Positions 1 to 6,817 are shown, counted from the first letter of the stretch. The stretch is DNA of 46,683 nucleotides from Erysipelotrichaceae bacterium (GCA_015059045.1 SVBD01000012.1:1-46683); one strand, 5' to 3'. Translations and numbers: made by a program. The notes: generated from the letters alone by a model not told the origin.

Positions 1-46
1 ATATACGTATCATTCCTCTTGTAATTATATTTATTTTTAATTTTTT

Positions 47-68
47 ATACTGTCTACTTGACAGGTAT
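47..68. repeat. Imperfect inverted repeat after the sdpI-like gene
   Basis: Arms ATACTGTC and GACAGGTAT flank a 5-base loop, with one bulged base. It lies 26 bases beyond the sdpI-like stop codon. On the minus strand no run of T follows it, so it is not a standard intrinsic terminator. It could still stabilise the mRNA 3' end. Nothing else is recognisable in bases 1-93. Confidence 0.3.
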
Positions 69-93
69 CAGTTCATTTTTCCAAGACTCTTAG

Positions 94-756
94 TTATTGA
101 TTTTCACTTTCTTTTTTCTTTTCTTGTTTATAGTAAACATAAGAAGCAATTGAACACGATATTACTAATCCAAATACTAATACCATTAATATAATGAAAT
201 TAACTAATTCTTTAAAGAAGAATCCTGCAACCAAAGTAAGTACGCCAACAATTACTGAGACAAAACCAGTAAAACGATGTGTTTTTTGCCATGTTACTTC
301 ATTATACATTGACCAATAAGTCTTAAGGCCAAGTGTTCTGTTTTTTTCAATTTTAGGCATAAAATTACCTAAAACAATAAATAAAATTCCGAATAATATC
401 ATCATTATTTTTGATATATCAAATGCAGGTGTTTCTTCTGTATATGTGATTCCATAAACAATAAATACAACTGTTAATACATAAAACATAACATTTAATA
501 TTGTGCCAGTTAATAACATATATTTCTTATAATTTTCTGTTAGCTTTGCCACCTTACATAACAATAGCATAATAATTGTAATTAATGACATAACCCCAGG
601 AAATAGTAAAATAAAATATTTACTCGACCATTGATCTGGGTTGCCATTAATACCAATATGACTTGGAATACTATCTCCTAAAAACATTAAAGATACTCCA
701 CAAGTTATAAGTGATAATAATAAAATAATAATCATTGTAATTTTATACTTTTTCAT
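94..756 (-). CDS. sdpI: SdpI/DUF1648 family membrane protein (immunity-like)
   Basis: The 220-residue integral membrane protein has about six hydrophobic segments. The N-terminal segment plus the stretch IPSHIGINGNPDQW is typical of the DUF1648 domain, and the second half (FMPKIEKNRTLGLKTYWS, then TW.KTHRF) matches the SdpI domain. In Bacillus subtilis SdpI protects the cell from the SdpC killing factor and sequesters the SdpR repressor at the membrane. The start codon lies inside the 3' end of the upstream regulator (14-base overlap), so the pair is cotranscribed and probably translationally coupled. No sdpABC toxin genes lie nearby. The immunity role is inferred from the family; many SdpI homologues have no tested function. 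Confidence 0.8.
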   Translation of the reverse strand: MKKYKITMIIILLLSLITCGVSLMFLGDSIPSHIGINGNPDQWSSKYFILLFPGVMSLITIIMLLLCKVAKLTENYKKYMLLTGTILNVMFYVLTVVFIVYGITYTEETPAFDISKIMMILFGILFIVLGNFMPKIEKNRTLGLKTYWSMYNEVTWQKTHRFTGFVSVIVGVLTLVAGFFFKELVNFIILMVLVFGLVISCSIASYVYYKQEKKKESENQ

Positions 757-1021
757 TTTTTTCTCCTTTCAATGAATAAATCCATAGTAGTACTTCTTCT
801 AAAATCGAAGCATTTAATTCATAGTAAATAAATTTGCCTTCTCTTCTATCTCTAATTAAATCCGCATCTTTTAATACCGATAAATGTCTAGAAATAGAAG
901 CAAAGGTTACATCAAACTTACTTTGAATATCACCTGCAGTCATAGGACCTTCTTTTAACAAATTTAGTATTGCTCTTCTAATTGGATCCGCTAGAGCTTT
1001 TGTCGTTTCTTGTAATGCCAT
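743..1021 (-). CDS. sdpR: ArsR/SdpR-family winged-helix repressor
   Basis: The 92-residue protein is a small winged-helix regulator that aligns end to end with SdpR: LADPIRRAILNLLKEGPM, then a recognition helix region TFASISRHLSVLKDADLI, then the wing RREGKFIYYELN. It has no ArsR metal-binding Cys pair, as expected for the SdpR branch. ATG at 1021 is preceded by AGGTGATTTA. It is the first gene of a two-gene operon with the SdpI-like protein. A palindrome just downstream of the -10 box suggests autorepression. By analogy with B. subtilis, the membrane partner would titrate this repressor when toxin is bound. Confidence 0.85.
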   Translation of the reverse strand: MALQETTKALADPIRRAILNLLKEGPMTAGDIQSKFDVTFASISRHLSVLKDADLIRDRREGKFIYYELNASILEEVLLWIYSLKGEKNEKV

Positions 1022-1039
1022 TAAATCACCTCATTTAAC

Positions 1040-1090
1040 ATTTAACCAAATTGTTAAATATATTATATGATATGTTTTTTTATTTGTAAA
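1040..1090 (-). promoter_or_regulatory. Promoter and putative SdpR operator
   Basis: The minus strand carries -35 TTTACA (1085-1090), a 17-base spacer and a perfect -10 TATAAT (1062-1067). Immediately downstream, at 1040-1059, is the perfect inverted repeat ATTTAAC-N6-GTTAAAT, which would cover the transcription start. The position fits an autorepression operator for the adjacent SdpR-like protein. A second half-site-like CATTTAA directly abuts it. Confidence 0.7.
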
Positions 1091-1101
1091 TAGTTTTAAA
1101 C

Positions 1102-1137
1102 AAAAAAAATCAGTTACTTACATTTTGCAAGCAACTG
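1102..1137 (-). terminator. Intrinsic terminator of the GNAT gene
   Basis: A 9-bp stem (1111-1119 with 1129-1137, one G-U pair) is followed on the minus strand by a run of eight T. It separates the GNAT transcript from the sdpRI promoter. Confidence 0.75.
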
Positions 1138-1145
1138 ACATCCAT

Positions 1146-1673
1146 CTAATTAATTTCTATCCAATATCTTTGTTGAATGACACCTTTTTCATCGACAAAT
1201 TCATTTTCAAGTATTCCACCATTTTTAATAATAGTTTTACTAGAGGCAATATTAGATTTATCACATACCATTAATACTTTATCAATACCCATTTTCTTAC
1301 ATTCAATTAACGCTAAACGAATCATTTCTGTAGCATAACCTTTTCTTCTCTCGCTAGGTCTAATTCCATCTCCAATATGACCAGCGTATTTTAATAAATA
1401 ATCATTTAAGTAGTGTCTAATATTAACTGCACCTAAAAGAATATTTCTTTCTTCATCCAACAAGAAGAATACTGAAGCAGGAACTTTTCCTTCAACAGCT
1501 TCTTTTACTTCTAAATTATTTAAATAATAATCAAAATCATTATAATCATTTTTAAAAATAGCCCAAGGAGCATGATTAGTATGATTAACTTCTTGATCAA
1601 TTTTCCATTCATCAATCATTTCCTTAAGTTCACTATAATAATCTTTTGTTAATTTAATTAATTTTACTTTCAT
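1146..1673 (-). CDS. GNAT family N-acetyltransferase (COG3981-like)
   Basis: The 175-residue protein has the GNAT fold. The acetyl-CoA binding motif A is visible as GIRPSERRKGYATEMI around residues 103-118, followed by the ALIECKKMGIDKVLMVCDK strand/helix and NIASSKTIIKNGG, typical of motif B. The conserved stretch GAVNIRHYLNDYLL upstream of motif A is characteristic of the COG3981 predicted acetyltransferases. ATG at 1673 has the RBS AGGTGG. It is monocistronic, with its own terminator. The acceptor substrate cannot be predicted; small molecules or antibiotics are possible. Confidence 0.85.
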   Translation of the reverse strand: MKVKLIKLTKDYYSELKEMIDEWKIDQEVNHTNHAPWAIFKNDYNDFDYYLNNLEVKEAVEGKVPASVFFLLDEERNILLGAVNIRHYLNDYLLKYAGHIGDGIRPSERRKGYATEMIRLALIECKKMGIDKVLMVCDKSNIASSKTIIKNGGILENEFVDEKGVIQQRYWIEIN

Positions 1674-1717
1674 AATCCACCTAAATTAAAATTATTGTAT
1701 CATATAATTTTTTTCTT

Positions 1718-2263
1718 TTATTTATTATTTTTTTGTTCTCGCTTAATTATTTTAATAATTCTAGGTCTATTATAACGTTGAATTATTACAAATAGCGAAT
1801 CAAAAAGCATTGCAATAATTGATGTTATAATAAATGCTTCTGGTGCCCCAAAAAATGGAATTAATCCTATTGGTAATATACTTAACACCATAATAATTTC
1901 ATGTACTAGTTCTGCTTGACATGTAGCACCTAAAATTTCATCAATATTTTTTTGTTTTATATCAAATGTATCTTTACTATATGTTGGTAGATATTTCTTC
2001 CACTTTCTAACACCTAATACTTTATATAACTTTTTTTCAAATCTTTTTTCCCGAAACCAAAAATTATTGTAATTCGCTTTATTTTTCATGATGGAATTTA
2101 TTATATATCCTACTATTAATCTCATTACGAAATGATAAAGAGTAACTCCAATAGAAATCACAATAATTTCTAAAACATTATTATTAGTTAAAATAAAAAT
2201 AGGTAAAAGCACTAAAAATGATATAGCTAATATAATTGTTATTAAAATCATTTTCTTTTTCAT
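1718..2263 (-). CDS. CrtO-like (glycosyl-diaponeurosporenoate acyltransferase family) membrane protein
   Basis: The 181-residue protein has two hydrophobic N-terminal segments, a basic amphipathic middle and two C-terminal hydrophobic segments. The middle (WFREKRFEKKLYKVLGVRKW), the AELVHE motif and the C-terminal IIQRYNRPRI match the hallmark segments of staphylococcal CrtO, which acylates glycosyl-4,4'-diaponeurosporenoate in staphyloxanthin synthesis. No carotenoid genes (crtM, crtN, crtP, crtQ) are in the window, so the substrate here is probably a different lipid or glycolipid. RBS CGAGGT precedes ATG at 2263. The assignment rests on motif recall, not on a search. Confidence 0.65.
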   Translation of the reverse strand: MKKKMILITIILAISFLVLLPIFILTNNNVLEIIVISIGVTLYHFVMRLIVGYIINSIMKNKANYNNFWFREKRFEKKLYKVLGVRKWKKYLPTYSKDTFDIKQKNIDEILGATCQAELVHEIIMVLSILPIGLIPFFGAPEAFIITSIIAMLFDSLFVIIQRYNRPRIIKIIKREQKNNK

Positions 2264-2366
2264 TATTACTACCTCGTTAATTCAATTTTATAAATAGCAA
2301 TTAGAATATAATTATTATATAACAATGAAATTTATCATCATAGCAATTATTGACTTTTAGTTATAA

Positions 2367-2418
2367 AACAAAAAAAGTTAGATACTATTATTGTATCCAA
2401 CTTAACTTACTCTAATGG
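2367..2418 (-). repeat. 52-bp direct repeat, copy A (contains a terminator)
   Basis: This segment aligns without gaps to 4263-4314, a constant offset of 1896 bases, with 43 of 52 bases identical by my count. Copy B ends exactly at the CCA end of tRNA-Thr. Copy A ends in the same TAATGG but no tRNA follows it. Together the copies bracket the XRE regulator gene. The shared core is a terminator hairpin, so constraint on the hairpin could explain part of the similarity. Confidence 0.6.
2369..2401 (-). terminator. Intrinsic terminator of the XRE gene
   Basis: A 9-bp stem GTTGGATAC/GTATCTAAC (2393-2401 with 2377-2385, one G-U pair) is followed by T7 on the minus strand. It lies about 90 bases beyond the XRE stop codon. 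Confidence 0.75.
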
Positions 2419-2453
2419 CAATAAACATCAAAAATGATAATTTTGAAAATATA

Positions 2454-2491
2454 ATCGTTTAATTTTGAAACCACCTAGCAAATCGTTTAAT
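2454..2491. repeat. Two ATTAAACGAT motifs downstream of the XRE gene
   Basis: ATCGTTTAAT (minus strand ATTAAACGAT) occurs at 2454-2463 and 2482-2491, 28 bases apart. The interval TTTGAAACCACCTAGC closely matches the interval of the repeats at 4079-4148. The second copy ends 3 bases before the XRE stop codon. Confidence 0.65.
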
Positions 2492-2493
2492 AA

Positions 2494-3885
2494 TTACTTA
2501 CTACAATATATAAGCAATACATCACTTTCTATATTGTAAGCAAAATAGATTGTTTTTCCTTCAAAATAATTATAACTATTAGTAGTTAAATTATATACCA
2601 TAAAATAATCATATGATGAAGTCATGGTTAATAAATACAAATCAATTTCATTTGAAGGGATGAATGATGTATCCTTTTTCCAATTATTGTTGCTATCTAA
2701 TTTAGAAGCGAAACTATCATTTTGATCATCTATTTTAACCATGGCTAATGAATCACCAGAATCTTGAAAATTATACATTATAGATATATATCCATCTGTA
2801 GGTATATCCAAATTAATTTTTTCAGATATAGGTTCTAAATAACTCATATCATGGCTAATTCGATCTGAAAAGGCACCAGTAAAAGACCCAAAAATACACA
2901 ATAATCCAGTCATTATAATACCGGCAATTATATTCTTTTTACATTTGTATCCTTTCTTTAGATAAATAAATCCAAGAATAATAGAAGCAAGTGGTATTGG
3001 AACTATAATGAAGAATTTCCACATATGTTCAGCCATTGCTAATGGAAAATCTGGCAATGGAGAATTGTTTACTGAAATGGCAACAATCATCAATGCAAAA
3101 TATATAGAAATTAATGACAAAATAAAAGAAACTAATAATAATACTTTAATTTTATTTTTTATTGAGTTATTTTCTCTTTTTAAACCAATTAATTCTATTA
3201 ACTTATCATTATGACCTTCACATGTTTTTTTATCAATAACTGTAAAAACACCATCAAAAGTTAAATATACGTATTCTGAATCTTGTGTTTTAGTTTGAAT
3301 TTCAGAATATTTTTTATTGTAGGTTGAATTAGAATTATCTGATTTACTATTCATTACAAAATAATTATCAAAAAAACTATATTCTACTTTTAAATTGGGT
3401 TTCAATTTGATTGCATCCTTAGAAAGTTTTTTTATTTTATTGAATACTCTTAAAATATATGAAACAAAAACAATAATACATAATACGGGAATAATCGCAA
3501 AACCATTATCTGTATCAGAAGCTAATATTCCAACTAAAATAAAAATAGATAATAATATGGCACAGCAATTGATAATTAGATGTTTAAAATAGAAACTTTT
3601 ATATGCGTTACAATAAATTTGTTCATTATAATTAACCGAAGCTTTAAAAAGAGCACCATTTATATCATCGTTTTCATTTATTATTTCATTATTTTCACCA
3701 CACAATTCAGAAATTGAGACATTAAATATTTTAGATAATGCAATTAAATTTTCTAGTGATGGTTGAGCTTGATTATTTTCCCATAAACTAACACTTTGCC
3801 TAGTTACATTCAACTTATAACCTAGTTCTTCTTGTGACAATCCTGCTTTCTTTCTATATTCTAATATTTTATCCCCAAGATCCAT
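2494..3885 (-). CDS. XRE-family HTH regulator fused to a multi-pass membrane domain
   Basis: The 463-residue protein starts with a Cro/C1-type helix-turn-helix at residues 4-60 (LSQEELGYKLNVTRQSVSLW as turn and recognition helix). Then come an acidic linker and a pair of transmembrane helices at about 102-145. A soluble segment of about 95 residues rich in charged and Ser/Asn residues follows, then three more transmembrane helices at about 243-335. The C-terminal domain of about 125 residues is probably extracellular, with no family I recognise. This architecture suggests a one-component membrane sensor-regulator. RBS GAGGTGATCTT precedes ATG at 3885. It is flanked on both sides by repeats and ends in its own terminator. 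Target and ligand are unknown. Confidence 0.75.
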   Translation of the reverse strand: MDLGDKILEYRKKAGLSQEELGYKLNVTRQSVSLWENNQAQPSLENLIALSKIFNVSISELCGENNEIINENDDINGALFKASVNYNEQIYCNAYKSFYFKHLIINCCAILLSIFILVGILASDTDNGFAIIPVLCIIVFVSYILRVFNKIKKLSKDAIKLKPNLKVEYSFFDNYFVMNSKSDNSNSTYNKKYSEIQTKTQDSEYVYLTFDGVFTVIDKKTCEGHNDKLIELIGLKRENNSIKNKIKVLLLVSFILSLISIYFALMIVAISVNNSPLPDFPLAMAEHMWKFFIIVPIPLASIILGFIYLKKGYKCKKNIIAGIIMTGLLCIFGSFTGAFSDRISHDMSYLEPISEKINLDIPTDGYISIMYNFQDSGDSLAMVKIDDQNDSFASKLDSNNNWKKDTSFIPSNEIDLYLLTMTSSYDYFMVYNLTTNSYNYFEGKTIYFAYNIESDVLLIYCSK

Positions 3886-4262
3886 AAGATCACCTCGTGT
3901 ATATATTAAATCATTGTTATTATTTTATCTACCTAATTCAATTTGAACTTTGTCAAGTTATACTTGCACAAAAACTTTTTACATTACTTATGCTCGATAA
4001 ATATAAGTCAATTATACCATATTACTATTAATATTTTTACTGTAAATATAATAATTAAGTTTTTAAATCATCAAAGATATCGTTTAATAATGAAACCATC
4101 TATGTGTAATCGTTTAATAGTTAAAACTACTCCTTTAAATCGTTTATCGAATGGTATTGCTAAAAGTATAGATTTGAATCCTATTTTTTGTATAAATAAG
4201 CTGCGTTTTTCATTACTAAAACAAAAATTTTAAAAAACGTAGGAGACTTGTACCCCTAGAAT
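3886..4262. other. Intergenic region upstream of the XRE gene
   Basis: About 375 bases without a credible gene. On the minus strand a TTGACA (3951-3956) lies next to the short palindrome TTCAAATTGAA, upstream of the XRE start; no good -10 is found at standard spacing, so the promoter is uncertain. The 30-bp iterated motifs lie at 4079-4148. A 96-codon plus-strand reading frame spans the region, but it has no RBS and its apparent decapeptide repeats come from the 30-bp DNA repeats. Confidence 0.5.
4079..4148. repeat. Three 30-bp-spaced ATCGTTTAAT repeats
   Basis: ATCGTTTAAT occurs at 4079-4088 and 4109-4118, and the variant ATCGTTTATC at 4139-4148, each exactly 30 bases apart (about three helical turns). 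The intervals are partly conserved (AATGAAACCATCTATG in the first). The same unit flanks the other end of the XRE gene. They could be iterated binding sites or the remains of a tandem repeat. Confidence 0.65.
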
Positions 4263-4314
4263 AACAAAAAAAGTCTGACACTTTTATTGTATCAAACTTG
4301 TTTTACTTTAATGG
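4263..4314 (-). repeat. 52-bp direct repeat, copy B (tRNA-Thr 3' end and terminator)
   Basis: This is the partner of 2367-2418 at a constant 1896-base offset, about 83% identical by eye. It runs from the encoded CCA end of tRNA-Thr through its terminator. A tRNA 3' end as a repeat boundary is typical of integration sites, but no integrase is present. Confidence 0.6.
4266..4301 (-). terminator. Intrinsic terminator of tRNA-Thr
   Basis: A 10-bp stem AGTTTGATAC/GTGTCAGACT containing two G-U pairs is followed by T7 on the minus strand, directly after the tRNA. Confidence 0.75.
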
Positions 4315-4385
4315 TGCCTCATCGCAGAATCGAACTACGAATTGATCCTTACCATGGATCCGTTATGCCATTTAACTAATGAGGC
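4312..4385 (-). tRNA. tRNA-Thr (anticodon GGT)
   Basis: A full cloverleaf can be folded: acceptor GCCTCAT/ATGAGGC, D stem GTTA/TAAC, anticodon stem GATCC/GGATC with loop ATGGTAA (anticodon GGT), T stem CGTAG/CTGCG with loop TTCGATT. The discriminator is A and CCA is encoded. G1-C72 and C2-G71 fit threonine identity. It is a single-gene transcript with its own promoter and terminator. Confidence 0.93.
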
Positions 4386-4403
4386 AACTTAATTTGCTTT
4401 TTT

Positions 4404-4432
4404 ATTCTAATAAGAAAGAACTAATTAGTCAA
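4404..4432 (-). promoter_or_regulatory. Promoter of tRNA-Thr
   Basis: The minus strand has -35 TTGACT (4427-4432), a 17-base spacer and -10 TAGAAT (4404-4409). Transcription would start a few bases upstream of the mature tRNA 5' end at 4385. The -35 box lies just beyond the stop codon of the glycosylase gene. Confidence 0.75.
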
Positions 4433-4435
4433 GGT

Positions 4436-4936
4436 CTATAGTAAATAATTAAGAATAATACGATAATCTTCAATTAAACTTTCCAAACTTTCTTTTGCAT
4501 TCGCACTTGAAGTAGATTTCATTTTTGTAGACATATTTAATAAATGCGGATATTTTTTACTAAATAATTCATATGCTTTATTTCCATTTAAAAATATATG
4601 TTTAATATTTGTATTTTCTAATATTTTTTCTACATCAGTATATTCAATAATTTTTAATGAACTGTCACTAGAATTAATAATTTCACATTCTTTAACTACA
4701 TCATATAAAGCAATATTGTTTTTCAATAATGCTTTCTTTTTTTCTTCAATAGACATTGATACTAAATCTATGTTTAATAGAGATGATAAAACTTTATAAA
4801 ATCTATTAGTTTTATTCATATAGAAAAAATTCATTTCACGTGATTTAACACTTGGAAACGATCCTAATAATAATACTTTAGAATTTTGATCTTTTAAAAT
4901 TTCTAATGGATGAATAATTCTTTCTTTTTGCTTCAT
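4436..4936 (-). CDS. DNA-deoxyinosine (hypoxanthine) glycosylase, UDG superfamily
   Basis: The 166-residue protein opens with the family signature IIHPLEILKDQNSKVLLLGSFPS (residues about 6-28) and continues SREMNFFYMNKTNRFYKVL, the equivalent of the water-activating and Asn-bearing region of family 6 uracil-DNA glycosylase relatives. These excise hypoxanthine, the product of adenine deamination, from DNA. I place the start at ATG 4936, which gives the usual N-terminus. An upstream in-frame TTG at 4963 would overlap the toxin-like gene. No good RBS precedes this ATG, but TATAAT lies 9 bases upstream of it, so a leaderless transcript or read-through from the previous gene is possible. Confidence 0.8.
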   Translation of the reverse strand: MKQKERIIHPLEILKDQNSKVLLLGSFPSVKSREMNFFYMNKTNRFYKVLSSLLNIDLVSMSIEEKKKALLKNNIALYDVVKECEIINSSDSSLKIIEYTDVEKILENTNIKHIFLNGNKAYELFSKKYPHLLNMSTKMKSTSSANAKESLESLIEDYRIILNYLL

Positions 4937-4943
4937 GAATTTA

Positions 4944-5483
4944 TTATAACACAAATGAATCAAAGATTGCTTTTTTTATCATTTCTATTTTTTCTTCATC
5001 TAGATGGATTTTACCACTTTCTTTATTATTCATTTTAGCTATTCTTCTTTTAGATATCGAGCGAATTGCATCCAATTTTAAATATGAATGTGTAGAATCC
5101 TTTTCATTTAATCCTTCAATTATCCCTAAATCAAAAGTAAGAAAAGAGCCAGGAGTTTCTCTACTAGATAAAGGGATAATAATTACATTACCTAAATCAA
5201 CCTTCCACACTACTCCATAATGACCTTTAGTTTTATAATCTGATAATTCAGTACCTACATTGATTCCAAATTCTACCCAAACAACATCACCTTGCTCTAA
5301 ATGTTCAATCCCATTTAAATAACCTTCTTTATCATATGTCTTCTTCAAATAATCAGTTTTTTTATCAAGCCATAATAAATATTCATTTGCCATCTCATAA
5401 TCAATACTATGAAGTTTACTTTCTATTGATTTAAAGATTTTCTTTGAAAAAGATCGATTCTTATTATTATTTAAAAAAAGCAT
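4944..5483 (-). CDS. PemK/MazF-family toxin-like protein with N-terminal extension
   Basis: The 179-residue protein has a basic/helical N-terminal extension of about 65 residues. A MazF/PemK-like barrel follows: QGDVVWVEFGINVGTELSDY, then HYGVVWKVD, VIIIPLSSRE and YLKLDAIRSISKRRIAKM. MazF proteins are mRNA interferases. The GDVVWVEFG loop and the S/T-rich PLSSRE strand are kept; the Arg after the first strand seen in classic MazF is less clear. No antitoxin-sized gene is adjacent. ATG at 5483 has the RBS AGGTGG at 7 bases. Both the RBS and the start codon lie within the hairpin at 5473-5512, which probably restricts expression. Confidence 0.75.
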   Translation of the reverse strand: MLFLNNNKNRSFSKKIFKSIESKLHSIDYEMANEYLLWLDKKTDYLKKTYDKEGYLNGIEHLEQGDVVWVEFGINVGTELSDYKTKGHYGVVWKVDLGNVIIIPLSSRETPGSFLTFDLGIIEGLNEKDSTHSYLKLDAIRSISKRRIAKMNNKESGKIHLDEEKIEMIKKAIFDSFVL

Positions 5484-5512
5484 ATATTAACCACCTATAT
5501 GTTAATATATGC
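5473..5512 (-). terminator. rimO terminator hairpin that contains the start signals of the next gene
   Basis: Two perfect 12-bp arms (GCATATATTAAC at 5480-5491 and its complement at 5501-5512) enclose a 9-base loop. On the minus strand they are followed by T7 (5473-5479). The hairpin begins 7 bases after the rimO stop and looks like an intrinsic terminator. The loop includes most of the AGGTGG RBS of the MazF-like gene, and the 3' arm contains its ATG (5481-5483). Termination and translation initiation of the downstream gene therefore use the same bases. Confidence 0.75.
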
Positions 5513-5518
5513 ATATTT

Positions 5519-6817
5519 TTATTTTTCGATTAAATCTCCATAAAGATTGTAACTATCATATCCTGTTATCTTAACTTTGACCTTTTGTCCTTCTTCAAGA
5601 GGGATTTCTGATTTAAAGATAATGGATCCATCAATATCATCAGGAGCATTGAAGTGACTTCTTAAATAATAAACATTTTTTAGATAATCATAATCGATCA
5701 CTAAGCCAATATGAATTTCTCCTACTCGGTTTTTATTTTTTGCTCTAGAGATTTTCTTTTGGGCCATCATAATCTTACGATATCTAGCTTTCTTTACTTT
5801 TTCTTCAATTTGATTATCAAAATCATAAGACTTGGTATCTTCTTCTCTAGAATAAGTAAATGCGCCTAAATGATCAAATTTTACTTCATTAATAAAATCA
5901 TATAACTCATTAAAATCTTCTTCACTTTCTCCAGGGAAGCCAACAATTAATGTAGTTCTTAAAATTGCATTAGGAACTTTTTCTTTAATTTTATTAAATA
6001 AATTTAATAAGAACTCTTTATCTCCTCTTCTATTCATCGCCTTTAATACTTTACTAGAAGCATGTTGAATAGGGATATCAAAGTAAGGAGTTAATCTTTC
6101 TTCTTTTCCCATAAGTTCAATTAATTCATCACTAATTTCATCTGGATATAAATACAATAATCTAATATATTCAAACTCTTTTATTTCTAATAATGATTTT
6201 AATAAATCAACAATATCAGTTTTATATTCTTTAATATCAGATCCATATTTAGTGGTATCTTGAGAAATAACCACTAATTCTTTGACTCCTTTTTCTTTTA
6301 AAGCAAGAGCTTGATTTATTACTTCATGTTTATCAAAAGAATGGAACGAACCTCTAATTAAAGGAATAGCGCAATAAGTGCAACAATTTGAACATCCTTC
6401 AGATATTTTTAAATATGCAGAAAAAGGTCTAGTTGATATTATTCTTTTTGATAAGTCTAAATGACCATTTAATGATTTATTCTTAATCACTTCTTGTAAT
6501 CTTAACGCCATATTAGGATATTCTCTAATTGGTAAAAATAAATCAACTTCTGGTAATTCTTTTTCTAAATCTTCTAAATATCTTTCAACTAAACATCCAG
6601 TAACTACAACGATCTTATTGAGGGAAGTAAATTCAAGAATCGTATTAATTGATTCTTGCTTACTAGCTTCAATAAAACCACAAGTATTAATAAAGATGAT
6701 ATCTGCACTATTTGCATCATTTACTATTTCAAATTCGTTGCGATCTAAAAACGATAGAATCATTTCTGAATCTACTAAGTTTTTTGCACAACCTAATGAT
6801 ATTAAACCAACTTTCAT
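5519..6817 (-). CDS. rimO: Ribosomal protein uS12 Asp methylthiotransferase RimO
   Basis: The 432-residue radical-SAM methylthiotransferase adds a methylthio group to the universally conserved Asp of ribosomal protein uS12. The N-terminal UPF0004 domain begins KVGLISLGCAKNLVDSE, which distinguishes RimO from MiaB. The radical SAM cluster motif is EGCSNCCTYCAIP (CxxxCxxC). The GFPGESEEDF stretch and a C-terminal TRAM domain (about residues 365-430) complete the family layout. The length is standard. Its ATG shares one base with the stop of the upstream membrane protein gene (TAATG), so it is translationally coupled. Confidence 0.95.
   Translation of the reverse strand: MKVGLISLGCAKNLVDSEMILSFLDRNEFEIVNDANSADIIFINTCGFIEASKQESINTILEFTSLNKIVVVTGCLVERYLEDLEKELPEVDLFLPIREYPNMALRLQEVIKNKSLNGHLDLSKRIISTRPFSAYLKISEGCSNCCTYCAIPLIRGSFHSFDKHEVINQALALKEKGVKELVVISQDTTKYGSDIKEYKTDIVDLLKSLLEIKEFEYIRLLYLYPDEISDELIELMGKEERLTPYFDIPIQHASSKVLKAMNRRGDKEFLLNLFNKIKEKVPNAILRTTLIVGFPGESEEDFNELYDFINEVKFDHLGAFTYSREEDTKSYDFDNQIEEKVKKARYRKIMMAQKKISRAKNKNRVGEIHIGLVIDYDYLKNVYYLRSHFNAPDDIDGSIIFKSEIPLEEGQKVKVKITGYDSYNLYGDLIEK

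Noticed and set aside
2454-4148. Possible CRISPR array from the 28-30-bp spaced repeats
   Set aside because: The conserved part is only about 10 bases, the intervals are themselves partly conserved, there are too few units, and no cas genes are present.
3943-4233. Plus-strand 96-codon frame with decapeptide-like repeats (NRLIVKTTPL type)
   Set aside because: It has no RBS or promoter, and the peptide repeats are only the translation of the 30-bp DNA repeats. The matching repeats at 2454-2491 are out of frame.
4937-4963. TTG start extending the deoxyinosine glycosylase into the toxin-like gene
   Set aside because: TTG without RBS; the added residues do not match the family N-terminus.
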